Shown here in pieces: positions 1-7,028 of a stretch of 39,327 bases of DNA. Made by a program: the position numbers and the translations under genes. The notes below the pieces were generated by a model that did no database searches, had not been told where the DNA came from, and saw only the letters and a list, made by a program, of their open reading frames with translations. The DNA is from an uncultured bacterium. Lineage in GTDB: Bacteria; Patescibacteriota; Minisyncoccia; Phycocordibacterales; GWA1-40-21. Where the stretch lies: positions 1 to 39,327 of the forward strand of contig CAIJNK010000003.1 in NCBI GenBank assembly GCA_903822075.1. The letters run 5' to 3'. How positions within the stretch are numbered: the stretch's first letter is position 1; the number at the start of each line of letters is the position of its first letter.

Positions 1-393
1 ATAGAAAACATCAAACCACAAGGCCTCGGATGTGTTCTGCATAATCCGAACCTCATACGGCCCGCCGCTTTTCTGCCCTCGATAGTACCCACCATCCGTT
101 GACCACCATATGAACTCCCAGGTTTCAACGAGTTGTATCTCATGGCTGCCTAAAGGTGTTGTCGGAATTACCACACTGCAAGTAACCGCGTTCCCCTTCG
201 GACTTTTCCAGTAATTCAGATAAAGACCCCAGAGTGTGAGTTTGAGTAGAAGAAAACCAATAAGCCAAAGCAAGATCCAACCGATTTTTCTCCAATTGGG
301 AATTCTATCGATTTTGGTAACAATCAATCCAACCAACCCAATCAGAATAATTAGGACTGTAAGTCCAGCAATAATCCAAATTATCCTTTCCAT
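1..393 (-). CDS. Membrane protein, C-terminus beyond window edge
   Basis: This open frame is absent from the ORF track because it runs off the left edge. It starts at an ATG preceded by GGAGGATAAATATA, a strong ribosome-binding site, 5 nt after the stop of the band-7 gene, so the two are probably co-transcribed. The visible 131 residues begin with two hydrophobic segments (about residues 4-23 and 33-50), followed by a soluble part rich in Trp and Tyr. I do not recognise the family. The tight linkage to an SPFH protein suggests a membrane partner, but the protein does not look like a typical NfeD. Function unknown. Confidence 0.75.
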   Translation of the reverse strand, partial: MERIIWIIAGLTVLIILIGLVGLIVTKIDRIPNWRKIGWILLWLIGFLLLKLTLWGLYLNYWKSPKGNAVTCSVVIPTTPLGSHEIQLVETWEFIWWSTDGGYYRGQKSGGPYEVRIMQNTSEALWFDVFY

Positions 394-398
394 TATAT

Positions 399-1424
399 TT
401 ATCCTCCTTTCTTCTTATCAGCCGATATGGCCAGAAGAGATCCGCTTCCATTGACAAGGGTTGTCAGGTTACCCATAACGCTCTGTTTCTCGGCAGTAAT
501 AACTTTGGCGGTAGCCTCTGAATTTTTACCAATACTTCCATGCTTTTTAGCATAGACTTCGGCCTCGGCATCGCCTCTTAGAGTTATGGCCTGTGCTTCC
601 TGTTCGGCGATAAACACAGAAGCAAAAGCTCTCTCTGTTTCTTTATCCACAAAACTTATCTCAGCCAGATTTACAGCGTCTATATGTTGTCCGCAGACTT
701 CTCCTAGTGAAATATTGCCGGGCCTCGGTACATTCAGGTCAAGTATTTGCTCGGCATAGCCAGAATTCCTAATCCCATTCTGAACGGCAGAGACTTGACT
801 ACTGTCGTTATTGGATGAAACCAGAGTGCGTATACTTCTGGTACCAAAAAAGTCGCGGCTGGCTCCCAGAACCGCCATAAAGACCGGTATGGTCCAACTA
901 ATGGGCAAACTGAGACCTTTGGAAGCATCAAGGGTAGATAACTTCAGCTGAAGTCTTATCTTTAACCTGACTCCGTCTTTGGTCATAAAATGTGCCGTCA
1001 AAGGATATGAACCTTCGACAAATATTGAGGAGGCTTCTTTTTCGATATATCTAAATTCCGGGTCTTTACCCTCCGTTATCTCTTCAATGGCTTCAACGGC
1101 GATTTTGTATTTATAGACGTCATCTAAGCCGATGAAATAGGCGCCAAAGCGTCTCCAATAGAAGTTTCTTGAAATGAATTCTCCTATCTCGACTCTACCT
1201 GTTTGCTGATTTACGTGTCTGTCTTTACCAACAATATTCCCAAAAAAACTAACAATCCGACCACCCCGTTTTCTGGCCTTGATTCGGCCTAATTTGGGAC
1301 TGGAAAAGAAAGTATCTTTTTCTGCCAGAACGGGGATAAAAACACGACCGCAAAGATATAAGCCCGTCGGCAGAAATACAAAAAGTATTACAAAAATGAT
1401 CATTAAAAATAGTGGTACAGTCAT
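399..1424 (-). CDS. SPFH/band-7 (stomatin-like) membrane protein
   Basis: The protein has an N-terminal membrane segment (MTVPLFLMIIFVILFVF), then an SPFH-like region with the typical MTKDGVRLKI strand, and a C-terminal Ala/Glu-rich helix (FIAEQEAQAITLRGDAEAE) of the kind that mediates oligomer formation in this family. Such proteins scaffold membrane microdomains, often with a small membrane partner; here a small membrane gene follows after 5 nt. The ORF track starts at 1556, but that ATG lies in the U-tract of the preceding terminator. I prefer the ATG at 1424 because it has AGAAAGG upstream and a promoter (TTGACA, 18 nt, TAAATT) just before it. Exact partner and role are unknown. Confidence 0.8.
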   Translation of the reverse strand: MTVPLFLMIIFVILFVFLPTGLYLCGRVFIPVLAEKDTFFSSPKLGRIKARKRGGRIVSFFGNIVGKDRHVNQQTGRVEIGEFISRNFYWRRFGAYFIGLDDVYKYKIAVEAIEEITEGKDPEFRYIEKEASSIFVEGSYPLTAHFMTKDGVRLKIRLQLKLSTLDASKGLSLPISWTIPVFMAVLGASRDFFGTRSIRTLVSSNNDSSQVSAVQNGIRNSGYAEQILDLNVPRPGNISLGEVCGQHIDAVNLAEISFVDKETERAFASVFIAEQEAQAITLRGDAEAEVYAKKHGSIGKNSEATAKVITAEKQSVMGNLTTLVNGSGSLLAISADKKKGG

Positions 1425-1450
1425 ATGCAAACCTTTCTGCGTGTTAACGC

Positions 1451-1480
1451 AATTTACTTTTTGTTTCCTTAACTTGTCAA
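1451..1480 (-). promoter_or_regulatory. Promoter of the band-7 gene
   Basis: On the minus strand TTGACA (1475-1480) and TAAATT (1451-1456) are separated by 18 nt. It lies inside the longer ORF called by the track, which supports the shorter start at 1424. Confidence 0.6.
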
Positions 1481-1552
1481 AGAACTTTTTCCAGTCTGTT
1501 GTAAGTTTAACACCGCTAGTGGTTAATAGATAGCAAGGATTTGTTTCCCTGT

Positions 1553-1598
1553 GCATAAGAAAACCTCACAAGCAACCGCGCGGGTTTTGCTTGTGAGG
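1553..1598 (-). terminator. Intrinsic terminator of the 1605 gene
   Basis: A hairpin with arms CCTCACAAGCAA and TTGCTTGTGAGG (1564-1598) is followed on the minus strand by TTTTCTTA. It separates the zinc-ribbon gene from the band-7 gene. Confidence 0.8.
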
Positions 1599-1604
1599 TC
1601 ACGT

Positions 1605-1832
1605 TTAGGTTGTTACCTTGGGCACGAGCTTGAACCCCCGTCGAAAAATAAAAAGCCAGCGTTGGGGTGTAAACTCGGTGCCGCATTTCTGGCACTCTGG
1701 GTCAACCGCATAGGGTAGCATACCGCCAAATTGCCTTTGCTTGACGGCTCCGCCGCACGCAGGGCAGGAGCGGAAACTACCGTCACGGTTAACTAGTTTG
1801 CGTTTCGGTATCCATCTAATTTTCTTCGGCAC
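1605..1832 (-). CDS. Small zinc-ribbon-like hypothetical protein
   Basis: This 75-residue basic protein carries two Cys pairs, CPAC near residue 23 and CQKC near residue 48, spaced as in a single zinc ribbon. The start is GTG, chosen by the ribosome-binding site GGAGGAAGAAGGAGGG just upstream. It has its own promoter (TTGACG, 17 nt, TACCTT) and its own terminator, so it is an independent unit. Zinc binding is inferred from the cysteines; the cellular role is unknown. It may bind nucleic acid, given the many Lys/Arg residues, but nothing in the sequence proves this. Confidence 0.7.
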   Translation of the reverse strand: MPKKIRWIPKRKLVNRDGSFRSCPACGGAVKQRQFGGMLPYAVDPECQKCGTEFTPQRWLFIFRRGFKLVPKVTT

Positions 1833-1872
1833 TTTGACCCTCCTTCTTCCTCCTTTAAGCTTGTCTGTTTAC

Positions 1873-1901
1873 AAGGTACCACCTAACAAAAGTATCGTCA
1901 A
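1873..1901 (-). promoter_or_regulatory. Promoter of the 1605 gene
   Basis: On the minus strand TTGACG (1896-1901) and TACCTT (1873-1878) are separated by 17 nt. Confidence 0.6.
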
Positions 1902-1908
1902 ATAATTA

Positions 1909-1953
1909 GCAAAAGAAAACCGCCCAGTGGACCTGAGTGGTCACTTTGGGCGG
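1909..1953 (-). terminator. Intrinsic terminator of the 1965 gene
   Basis: CCGCCCAGTG pairs with a complementary arm ending GGGCGG around 1920-1953; the minus strand continues TTTTCTTTTG. Confidence 0.75.
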
Positions 1954-1964
1954 GTATGGCTCGG

Positions 1965-2267
1965 CTACCAGTAATATTCCATTTGATCATTCTCAACTTG
2001 GCGCCACCCCGGATAGTCACCGTTCGGGATACAGTGATCCCAAGTAACGATGCTGAATCCCTTGCAGGTTTGAGAGGTGTGAACCGTCCCACAATGGATC
2101 TCACTGTCTTGTGCCTGAGGAAAGGTCTCCTTGAGTTTGGCGGCCATTTCCTGAAAAGCGGTAATGGTTCCCTTATTATAACCGACAAGCAGATGGACGT
2201 GGGCAAAGGTCATTCCATCTTTTTGTGGCATATCTTTCCGCCAGTAAATAAAACGTCTTTCACTCAT
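1965..2267 (-). CDS. Hypothetical protein, 100 aa
   Basis: The start ATG is preceded by CCAGGAGGGAAA, a near-ideal ribosome-binding site, and there is a clear promoter and terminator, so the gene is real. The protein is soluble, rich in His, Trp and Cys, and contains MTFAHVHLLVGYNKG near residue 19 and two Cys in HCGTVHTSQTC. The overlapping frame at 1898..2206 is a shadow. I do not recognise a family. The promoter -35 box begins one nucleotide after the tRNA-Glu 3' end, so the gene sits directly behind the tRNA. Confidence 0.7.
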   Translation of the reverse strand: MSERRFIYWRKDMPQKDGMTFAHVHLLVGYNKGTITAFQEMAAKLKETFPQAQDSEIHCGTVHTSQTCKGFSIVTWDHCIPNGDYPGWRQVENDQMEYYW

Positions 2268-2303
2268 TTTCCCTCCTGGTGTTCGTGGTTAACTCTATAT
2301 TGG

Positions 2304-2332
2304 AGTGTAGCACCTTTTAGATTTTCTGTCAA
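2304..2332 (-). promoter_or_regulatory. Promoter of the 1965 gene
   Basis: On the minus strand TTGACA (2327-2332), 17 nt, TACACT (2304-2309). It abuts the tRNA-Glu 3' end. Confidence 0.75.
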
Positions 2333-2333
2333 G

Positions 2334-2405
2334 TGACCCTATGGAGAGTCGAACTCCACTTCTAGCCTTGAGAAGGCTATGTCCTAACCGATAGACGATA
2401 GGGCC
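2334..2405 (-). tRNA. tRNA-Glu (anticodon CTC)
   Basis: The minus strand folds as a complete cloverleaf: acceptor GGCCCTA / TAGGGTC, D arm with GGTTAGGAC, anticodon stem TAGCC / GGCTA around the loop TTCTCAA (anticodon CTC, reading GAG), and T arm TGGAG-TTCGACT-CTCCA. The discriminator is A and no CCA is encoded (ACTT follows), so CCA must be added enzymatically. Strong similarity to bacterial tRNA-Glu in the GTCTAtCGGTTAGGACA stretch supports identity. Confidence 0.93.
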
Positions 2406-2424
2406 AATATTTACTAACCAAAAG

Positions 2425-2452
2425 AATATAACACTTTTTTGTAAAAAATCAA
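2425..2452 (-). promoter_or_regulatory. Promoter of tRNA-Glu
   Basis: On the minus strand TTGATT (2447-2452), 16 nt, TATATT (2425-2430), about 20 nt before the mature 5' end. Confidence 0.55.
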
Positions 2453-2453
2453 A

Positions 2454-2489
2454 GCAAAAAAAGATGCTCGACCGGAACGGGCGAGCATC
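2454..2489 (-). terminator. Intrinsic terminator of the 2514 gene
   Basis: GATGCTCG (2463-2470) pairs perfectly with CGAGCATC (2482-2489); the minus strand continues TTTTTTTGC. Confidence 0.85.
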
Positions 2490-2513
2490 ACAAGCGAGGG
2501 AAGTGAATAGAGT

Positions 2514-2819
2514 TTAACCGAAGATGTCCTTTCTGTTTCGGAATCCTTCAGTCACTTCCGGTAGCGGCAGTGAGATCATTGGTCGCGGCCGATTTACCGG
2601 AACAATGACCGTTGTACCTTTCTTTTGCCGGACAACAGTCGGCAGGTCCTTTTTCAACTCATTCACAACCTCAGTCTCATTGGTGAGAGGGATTCGGTAA
2701 AAATCAAATACCAATCTCACGGCTTTTTCAGCGGATTTGACTGGTTTTTCCCTTCGGACCATAAAGTTCTTGGCTAGACGGACCAGACGGGGAACGTCCT
2801 GGCATAGTGGGATCTCCAT
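2514..2819 (-). CDS. Hypothetical protein, 101 aa
   Basis: The ATG is preceded by AAGAAGGAGGATTAC, a strong ribosome-binding site. The gene has its own promoter and terminator. The protein is basic in its first half (RLVRLAKNFMVRREKPVKSAEKAVRL is helical and positively charged) and ends in a Pro-rich tail (VNRPRPMISLPLPE). No signal peptide or membrane segment is visible. I recognise no family. It belongs to the set of small, independently transcribed accessory genes seen throughout the window. Confidence 0.65.
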   Translation of the reverse strand: MEIPLCQDVPRLVRLAKNFMVRREKPVKSAEKAVRLVFDFYRIPLTNETEVVNELKKDLPTVVRQKKGTTVIVPVNRPRPMISLPLPEVTEGFRNRKDIFG

Positions 2820-2874
2820 GTAATCCTCCTTCTTGGGGTTAAAGCGATTGTATCCCTAAAGACCAACTCCTCCA

Positions 2875-2903
2875 ACTATACAGGTAAATATAGTTAATGT
2901 CAA
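2875..2903 (-). promoter_or_regulatory. Promoter of the 2514 gene
   Basis: On the minus strand TTGACA (2898-2903), 17 nt, TATAGT (2875-2880). Confidence 0.75.
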
Positions 2904-2919
2904 GCGTATCTTTAGGGCG

Positions 2920-2966
2920 AAAAATATAAAAAGACACCTTGGCAAAACAGATTGCTTTGGGTGTCT
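2920..2966 (-). terminator. Intrinsic terminator of the 2993 gene
   Basis: AGACACC (2932-2938) pairs with GGTGTCT (2960-2966), with further pairing inside; the minus strand continues TTTTTATATTTTTCG. Confidence 0.75.
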
Positions 2967-2992
2967 CTGTGTGAGGATGACTTTTGGCGTCA

Positions 2993-3268
2993 CTATTCGT
3001 GAGGTTTCTTTTGCGTTTTTTCCTTGATTCGTCTAGCCATTTCCTGGCAGACTATATGAAGATCTTTCATGTTCCCGCCAAGCGTTATGCGGGCTGCCTC
3101 AGCGCTGATAGTGATGCTTGCCCCACTGTTTTCTCGAAGCCTTTCGGCCTCAACAACAATTCTCTCAATCATCTGCGTTTTACCAGCCGGGATCACACCA
3201 TTCATAAAAAGCACATCCTTTTCTAGACGCCAAACTTGTATAGAACAATCTGCATCAATTAATAGCAA
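2993..3268 (-). CDS. Hypothetical protein, up to 91 aa
   Basis: The protein is mostly helical and amphipathic, with a charged C-terminus (MARRIKEKTQKKPHE). I recognise no family. The start is uncertain: the first ATG has no ribosome-binding site, while an internal ATG at residue 22 (position 3205) follows AAAAGGATGTGCTTTTT, a plausible site. If the internal start is used the product is 70 residues. A clear terminator follows. It lies downstream of the yqeY gene in the same orientation, about 44 nt away, so co-transcription is possible. Confidence 0.6.
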   Translation of the reverse strand: MLLIDADCSIQVWRLEKDVLFMNGVIPAGKTQMIERIVVEAERLRENSGASITISAEAARITLGGNMKDLHIVCQEMARRIKEKTQKKPHE

Positions 3269-3312
3269 AACAGCATTAATTGGCTATGACAGAGATGTAT
3301 GAAATTAGCAAT

Positions 3313-3768
3313 CTAATTAAAAAGACTTTCCACTACTTCTTTGACGTCAGTACCATCAGCCATTCCTTTGAATTCTTTCATCAGGGCACCCATAAATTTA
3401 CCCAGACCGGCTTTGTCGGTCACATTGAGCTCGGTTTTTTTGGCCAAGGCAATTTTTTTTATTTCCTCCTTGCTCATCATTTTCGGCAGGAAAGTTTCCA
3501 GGATTTTCAATTCGGCATTTTCGGTTTCCACCAAGTCCATCCGGTTACCTTTGGTAAATTGGTCAATGGAATCTTTTCTTTGTTTGACGGCTCGCTTGAT
3601 AACAGCAATCGCTTCGTCATCAGTGAGTTCGGATTGAGGCGTCTTGCCTTTGGCTACGAGCTCATTGGTAAAGCTGGTTACCAAACCGCGGAGCACGGTC
3701 AGCCGGACCGCATCATGGGCAATCATCGCTCCTTTTATACTATCGCGCATTTCTTGTTGTATGGACAT
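3313..3768 (-). CDS. yqeY: GatB/YqeY domain protein
   Basis: The 151 residues match the usual length of YqeY. Recognisable stretches are VRLTVLRGLVTSFTNELVAKG near the N-terminus, LTDDEAIAVIKRAVKQRKDSI in the middle and the FLPKMMSKEEI motif, followed by KFMGALMKEFKG. YqeY shares the C-terminal tRNA-binding-type helical domain of GatB/GatE; its exact function is unsettled, with a tRNA amidotransferase-related role usually inferred. The start codon lacks a ribosome-binding site and is preceded by the 66-nt leader element also found before pyrG and frr. Confidence 0.9.
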   Translation of the reverse strand: MSIQQEMRDSIKGAMIAHDAVRLTVLRGLVTSFTNELVAKGKTPQSELTDDEAIAVIKRAVKQRKDSIDQFTKGNRMDLVETENAELKILETFLPKMMSKEEIKKIALAKKTELNVTDKAGLGKFMGALMKEFKGMADGTDVKEVVESLFN

Positions 3769-3796
3769 GTTATTTTGTATTTAAGACAATGAAGAT

Positions 3797-3862
3797 TGTT
3801 TGATTTTAAAATGTCTGGTTGAGCCGTTCTATGGGCGACCCGAGGACTTTTAAAATTAAATA
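3797..3862 (-). repeat. 66-nt leader element, copy A (yqeY)
   Basis: The minus strand carries the element seen at 7029-7094 and 21623-21688, with only one or two substitutions. It ends 28 nt before the yqeY ATG and lies in sense orientation. The outer arms TTTTAAAAGTC and GACATTTTAAAA can pair with one bulged A; GCC and GGC can form an inner stem. This copy reads CATAGAAC in the inner loop. Confidence 0.85.
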
Positions 3863-3918
3863 ATCTTTATCTTCTGGTTATTAACTCTATGATACTATCA
3901 CATTTTGGCTTTAATTGG

Positions 3919-3932
3919 TATAATGTGACATA
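3919..3932 (+). promoter_or_regulatory. Leaderless promoter of rmuC
   Basis: An extended -10 box, TGG TATAAT (box 3919-3924), ends 7 nt before the ATG, so transcription should start at or next to the start codon. A -35 box is not obvious. Confidence 0.6.
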
Positions 3933-4993
3933 TGGAAATTATTTTAATTATCGTTTTAGTCCTGGTTTTATTGGCTTTGGCCGTTTTGATTTGGCAGAAT
4001 ATCAATCGGAACAAAATGCCGGACGAGGTAAAAAAAGACGATACCGGTTTGAATTTGATTTTACAGCAAATAAACGAGTTGAACCGGACGGTGGACAGCA
4101 AGATCAGTGAGAACAGCCGGCATATGAACGATTCTATTCGTAATCAGTTCAGCGAATCAGCTAAGTTGATAAAAGACGTAACCCAGGGTTTAACCAAACT
4201 TGATGAGACGAACCGGCAGGTGGTCAGTTTTGCGGATCAGCTTCAGTCCCTTCAAGATATTTTGAAGAACCCAAAGCACCGCGGAATTTTAGGTGAATAT
4301 TATCTGGAAACTTTATTGCAAAATGTGTTGGCGCCGACGCAATATAAGATGCAATATGCTTTTGCCAATGGGGAGATAGTGGATGCGGCGGTGTTTGTGA
4401 GAGATAAGATCATTCCGGTGGACTCCAAGTTTTCTCTGGAAAATTATAACAAGCTTTCCGTGGAGCAAAATCCACAAGAAAAAGAAAAGTTGGAAAAAGC
4501 CTTTGTGAACGATTTGAAACTGCGCATCCAGGAAACGTCCAAATATATTCGGCCAAAAGAGGGGACGATGGACTTTGCTTTTATGTTTATTCCGCACGAG
4601 GCTATTTATTATGATTTGCTGGTCAATAAGATTGGCGCCATCACGGAAGAAACGGACAATCTGATTCAGCGCGCTGCCAATAAATACAAGGTGATTATCG
4701 TTTCGCCTACTTCTTTCCTGGCGTATTTGCAAACGGTCCTGCAAGGTTTGAAAGCGATGCAGATTGAAGAGTCCGCCAAGGAAATTAGAAAAAATGTGGA
4801 AGGTTTGCAGAAGCACTTGAAAACTTTTGAGGAATATCAGGGCAAGCTCGGTAATGCCTTGGCCACCACAGTGAATCATTTCAATGCGTCAAATAAGGAG
4901 TTTAAAAAGATTGATAAAGATGTTGTGCGTATTACCGGTACCGAATCAGATATTGAGCTTTTGGAAGTGTCCCGGCCGGAGACGGAAGAGTAG
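3932..4993 (+). CDS. rmuC: DNA recombination protein RmuC
   Basis: The protein begins with a membrane segment (residues 2-21, IILIIVLVLVLLALAVLIWQ), continues with a coiled coil, and then has the RmuC domain with LKNPKHRGILGEYYLETLL, the VDSKFSLENYNKL motif and FMFIPHEAIYYDLL, ending with a second helical stretch. The family limits DNA rearrangements at inverted repeats and has a predicted nuclease-like fold. At 353 residues it is compact but contains the whole conserved domain. The gene has no ribosome-binding site; the -10 box lies immediately upstream. Confidence 0.93.
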   Translation: MEIILIIVLVLVLLALAVLIWQNINRNKMPDEVKKDDTGLNLILQQINELNRTVDSKISENSRHMNDSIRNQFSESAKLIKDVTQGLTKLDETNRQVVSFADQLQSLQDILKNPKHRGILGEYYLETLLQNVLAPTQYKMQYAFANGEIVDAAVFVRDKIIPVDSKFSLENYNKLSVEQNPQEKEKLEKAFVNDLKLRIQETSKYIRPKEGTMDFAFMFIPHEAIYYDLLVNKIGAITEETDNLIQRAANKYKVIIVSPTSFLAYLQTVLQGLKAMQIEESAKEIRKNVEGLQKHLKTFEEYQGKLGNALATTVNHFNASNKEFKKIDKDVVRITGTESDIELLEVSRPETEE

Positions 4994-5002
4994 ATTTTAT
5001 TT

Positions 5003-5659
5003 ATGAAAATATATCAATTTAGTTGTCGGGAGGTAAATGGTATTGATTTAAGGCAGGCGAATGCGGTTCTTAGACATGGGCCGGATTTAATAATAAGGGA
5101 GGCACCAGGCACAGATAAAGGGCCTGTCCTGGTCATAAACCCCAATGATTCAGTCAAAATACAGCAAGCTAAATTAAAGGAAATAATCGTAGGGCTCAGG
5201 AAGACGGCAAAGAAATACCCGTGGGTAATGTCTGATGTTAAAATCTATGAAAATGCCATTGAGCTTTTACTTGGAGGTCATAAATTGAAAATGTATGATG
5301 TGGATGCTCCAAGCGAATTACTGAGGGAAACCATTATTAATAAATGGAACCTTATAGATAAGCCAAGACGCCGGGGTATTCATTTGCTGTGGTGGGTCTA
5401 CATATATCTTAGGGAAAAGATAATGTCTAAAAATATTCAGCCGTTATTAAAAAATGAAAACCAGATGGTGCTTATGTTCATGCAAAAATTTCATTGGCTG
5501 AATGTTAAATTTTTACTTACTAAACCCAAAAGAGATGATATTTGGCAGTATTATTTTGGAAAATTTAAGGGTGTTGATGAGAAAAATATTTCCGATTTTA
5601 TTAAGGCAAAGAATATGGTACTGTACAAATACTGGTTGAAACATTCTGATTTTGTCTAA
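5003..5659 (+). CDS. Hypothetical protein, 218 aa
   Basis: The gene starts 9 nt after rmuC and probably shares its transcript. The protein is soluble, basic, and rich in Trp, Tyr and Lys; its middle part (RRRGIHLLWWVYIYLREKIM) is aromatic and could be a buried helix rather than a membrane span. No catalytic motif is apparent. I do not recognise the family. Codon use and composition are like those of the neighbouring hypotheticals and more AT-rich than rmuC. Confidence 0.65.
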   Translation: MKIYQFSCREVNGIDLRQANAVLRHGPDLIIREAPGTDKGPVLVINPNDSVKIQQAKLKEIIVGLRKTAKKYPWVMSDVKIYENAIELLLGGHKLKMYDVDAPSELLRETIINKWNLIDKPRRRGIHLLWWVYIYLREKIMSKNIQPLLKNENQMVLMFMQKFHWLNVKFLLTKPKRDDIWQYYFGKFKGVDEKNISDFIKAKNMVLYKYWLKHSDFV

Positions 5660-5719
5660 CATCTTTTTTTGGATGTGAATGGTATTATTAACGTTTATTA
5701 GAATTAATTTAATAAAAAT

Positions 5720-6313
5720 ATGAGTTTTGAATCATACAGTGGAGATATTCAAGAGAATCAGGGAGAAAGACTGAATAAAGATGAGGCGGTTGAAAAAGAA
5801 ACGACTATTCTCGAACGATTTCGGAAAGGTTCACATGCCGCCAAATTATTTTTTGCCATGATGACTTTGAGCACAAATATGGCATTTGGACAGGCAGATG
5901 GGACAGCGAGAAGTAGTGAAGTTGGAACAAACACTGTAAATGTTGAACAGACTCAAAATGTAAAGAGACAGTGGGAAGATTTGGCCAAAGAGCAAGAAAA
6001 AGCGAAAGAAATCCAAAAAGAAAACGAGAGAATCTCGAAAATGGTTGAGAGTATTTCTACCGCAAATAAAGATTCAGCAGCCAAAGTAAAAAAAGTCACG
6101 GAAGACCTGCAAGAAGATCTGAAAAAAAGAGCAGAAGATGCTAAACGAAATCCGCAACCTTCTCCGAGTAATTCATCTCAAAATAAAATAGATGAAATGA
6201 TGAAAAAAGTTAAGGATCAAGAGAAAGCCGCTTATGGTGATTTTAAGGCAAAAACGGGGGTTGACGTAAACGACATTTTAAAAGTTTTTGGAGGTAAGGC
6301 TGATTTAAAATAA
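5720..6313 (+). CDS. Hypothetical secreted or anchored coiled-coil protein
   Basis: An acidic N-terminal stretch is followed by HAAKLFFAMMTLSTNMAFGQA (about residues 39-59), which looks like an internal signal or membrane-insertion segment with a possible cleavage site after AFGQA. The rest is a long charged coiled coil rich in Lys, Glu and Gln (WEDLAKEQEKAKEIQKENER). There is no ribosome-binding site. I recognise no family, although the layout, a short hydrophobic stretch before a coiled coil, suggests a cell-envelope protein. Confidence 0.65.
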   Translation: MSFESYSGDIQENQGERLNKDEAVEKETTILERFRKGSHAAKLFFAMMTLSTNMAFGQADGTARSSEVGTNTVNVEQTQNVKRQWEDLAKEQEKAKEIQKENERISKMVESISTANKDSAAKVKKVTEDLQEDLKKRAEDAKRNPQPSPSNSSQNKIDEMMKKVKDQEKAAYGDFKAKTGVDVNDILKVFGGKADLK

Positions 6314-6319
6314 TATCCT

Positions 6320-6574
6320 ATGAATATATTTGATAATACAAATCTGACGACTGAGGAACGACGAGAAATTCAAGGAATAATTGATATCGTTTGTGGCGGT
6401 AATCAAGAGACCGAGGGCGTGGTAATTAAAGCTTTTCAGGACGATCCAAATTTGCTATATAAGATGAGAGATATTTTAGTAGCCAAAAAACTAGCCGTTC
6501 AGTCTGGTAGCAAGAAGGATTTTGACCGGATTATTAAAGAAGAAGAGATACTTCTAGACTCATTGGTGGCTTAA
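6320..6574 (+). CDS. Hypothetical protein, 84 aa
   Basis: This small acidic all-helical protein starts 6 nt after the stop of the coiled-coil gene, so both are likely translated from one mRNA. It has no membrane segment, cysteine cluster or motif that I recognise (there is one Cys, in DIVCGG). Its function may be linked to the upstream coiled-coil protein because of the tight spacing. Confidence 0.65.
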   Translation: MNIFDNTNLTTEERREIQGIIDIVCGGNQETEGVVIKAFQDDPNLLYKMRDILVAKKLAVQSGSKKDFDRIIKEEEILLDSLVA

Positions 6575-6587
6575 TAAATAAGGGCTA

Positions 6588-6623
6588 TTGCATAATTTTT
6601 ATTTTCGTGTAATATACACCCTA
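6588..6623 (+). promoter_or_regulatory. Leaderless promoter of rplU
   Basis: TTGCAT (6588-6593), 16 nt, TAATAT (6610-6615), then 7 nt to the ATG. The transcript is predicted to begin at the start codon. Confidence 0.7.
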
Positions 6624-6940
6624 TGGAATTTGCCGTGATAAAAACCGGAGGAAAACAGTATAAAGTCGCCGTGGGCGATTCTGTTAAGATTGAGAAAATC
6701 ACCGGTGAATACAAGGAAGGTGATAAGCTCACTTTTGATCAGGTTTTGCTTGTGGACAACGGTAAGGATACCACTATTGGTACCCCCGTCATCAAAGGCG
6801 CTGAGGTTAAAGCCACTTTGGAAAAAATTGGCCGAGCTCAGAAGATCACCGTCATTCATTACAAGCAGAAGAGCCGATACTTCAAGAAAAACGGACACCG
6901 ACAGCCTTTCTTTCAAGTTAAAATAGACGCCATCAAGTAA
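6623..6940 (+). CDS. rplU: 50S ribosomal protein L21
   Basis: The 105 residues match L21 throughout: MEFAVIKTGGKQYKV at the N-terminus, LTFDQVLLV in the middle, and the KSRYFKKNGHRQPFFQVKI C-terminal region that binds 23S rRNA. L21 assembles early into the large subunit. The usual partner rpmA (L27) is not next to it; pyrG follows instead. No ribosome-binding site is present and the promoter predicts a leaderless mRNA. A strong terminator follows. Confidence 0.97.
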   Translation: MEFAVIKTGGKQYKVAVGDSVKIEKITGEYKEGDKLTFDQVLLVDNGKDTTIGTPVIKGAEVKATLEKIGRAQKITVIHYKQKSRYFKKNGHRQPFFQVKIDAIK

Positions 6941-6970
6941 AACCGCCCCCGAAAAGGCGGTTTTCTTATT
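6941..6970 (+). terminator. Intrinsic terminator of rplU
   Basis: AACCGCC and GGCGGTT form a hairpin, followed by TTTTCTTATTTTTG. Confidence 0.85.
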
Positions 6971-6985
6971 TTTGCAAAATTAATG

Positions 6986-6991
6986 TATAAT
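6986..6991 (+). promoter_or_regulatory. -10 box of the pyrG promoter
   Basis: TATAAT lies about 30 nt plus the start-site distance upstream of the leader element; the -35 region is weak. The predicted 5' UTR of about 118 nt contains the 66-nt element. Confidence 0.5.
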
Positions 6992-7028
6992 GCTTTAGTA
7001 ATTATTAATTAAATATGAAAATCATAGA

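Noticed and set aside
236-454. Plus-strand ORF at the left edge
   Set aside because: It is antisense to the partial membrane protein and the end of the band-7 gene, both of which have good ribosome-binding sites.
1425-1556. N-terminal extension of the band-7 ORF
   Set aside because: Its ATG lies in the U-tract of the upstream terminator and the stretch contains a good promoter; the membrane anchor begins at 1424.
3280-3792. Plus-strand ORF of 170 codons opposite yqeY
   Set aside because: It is antisense to yqeY and also covers the yqeY leader; the product has no recognisable pattern.
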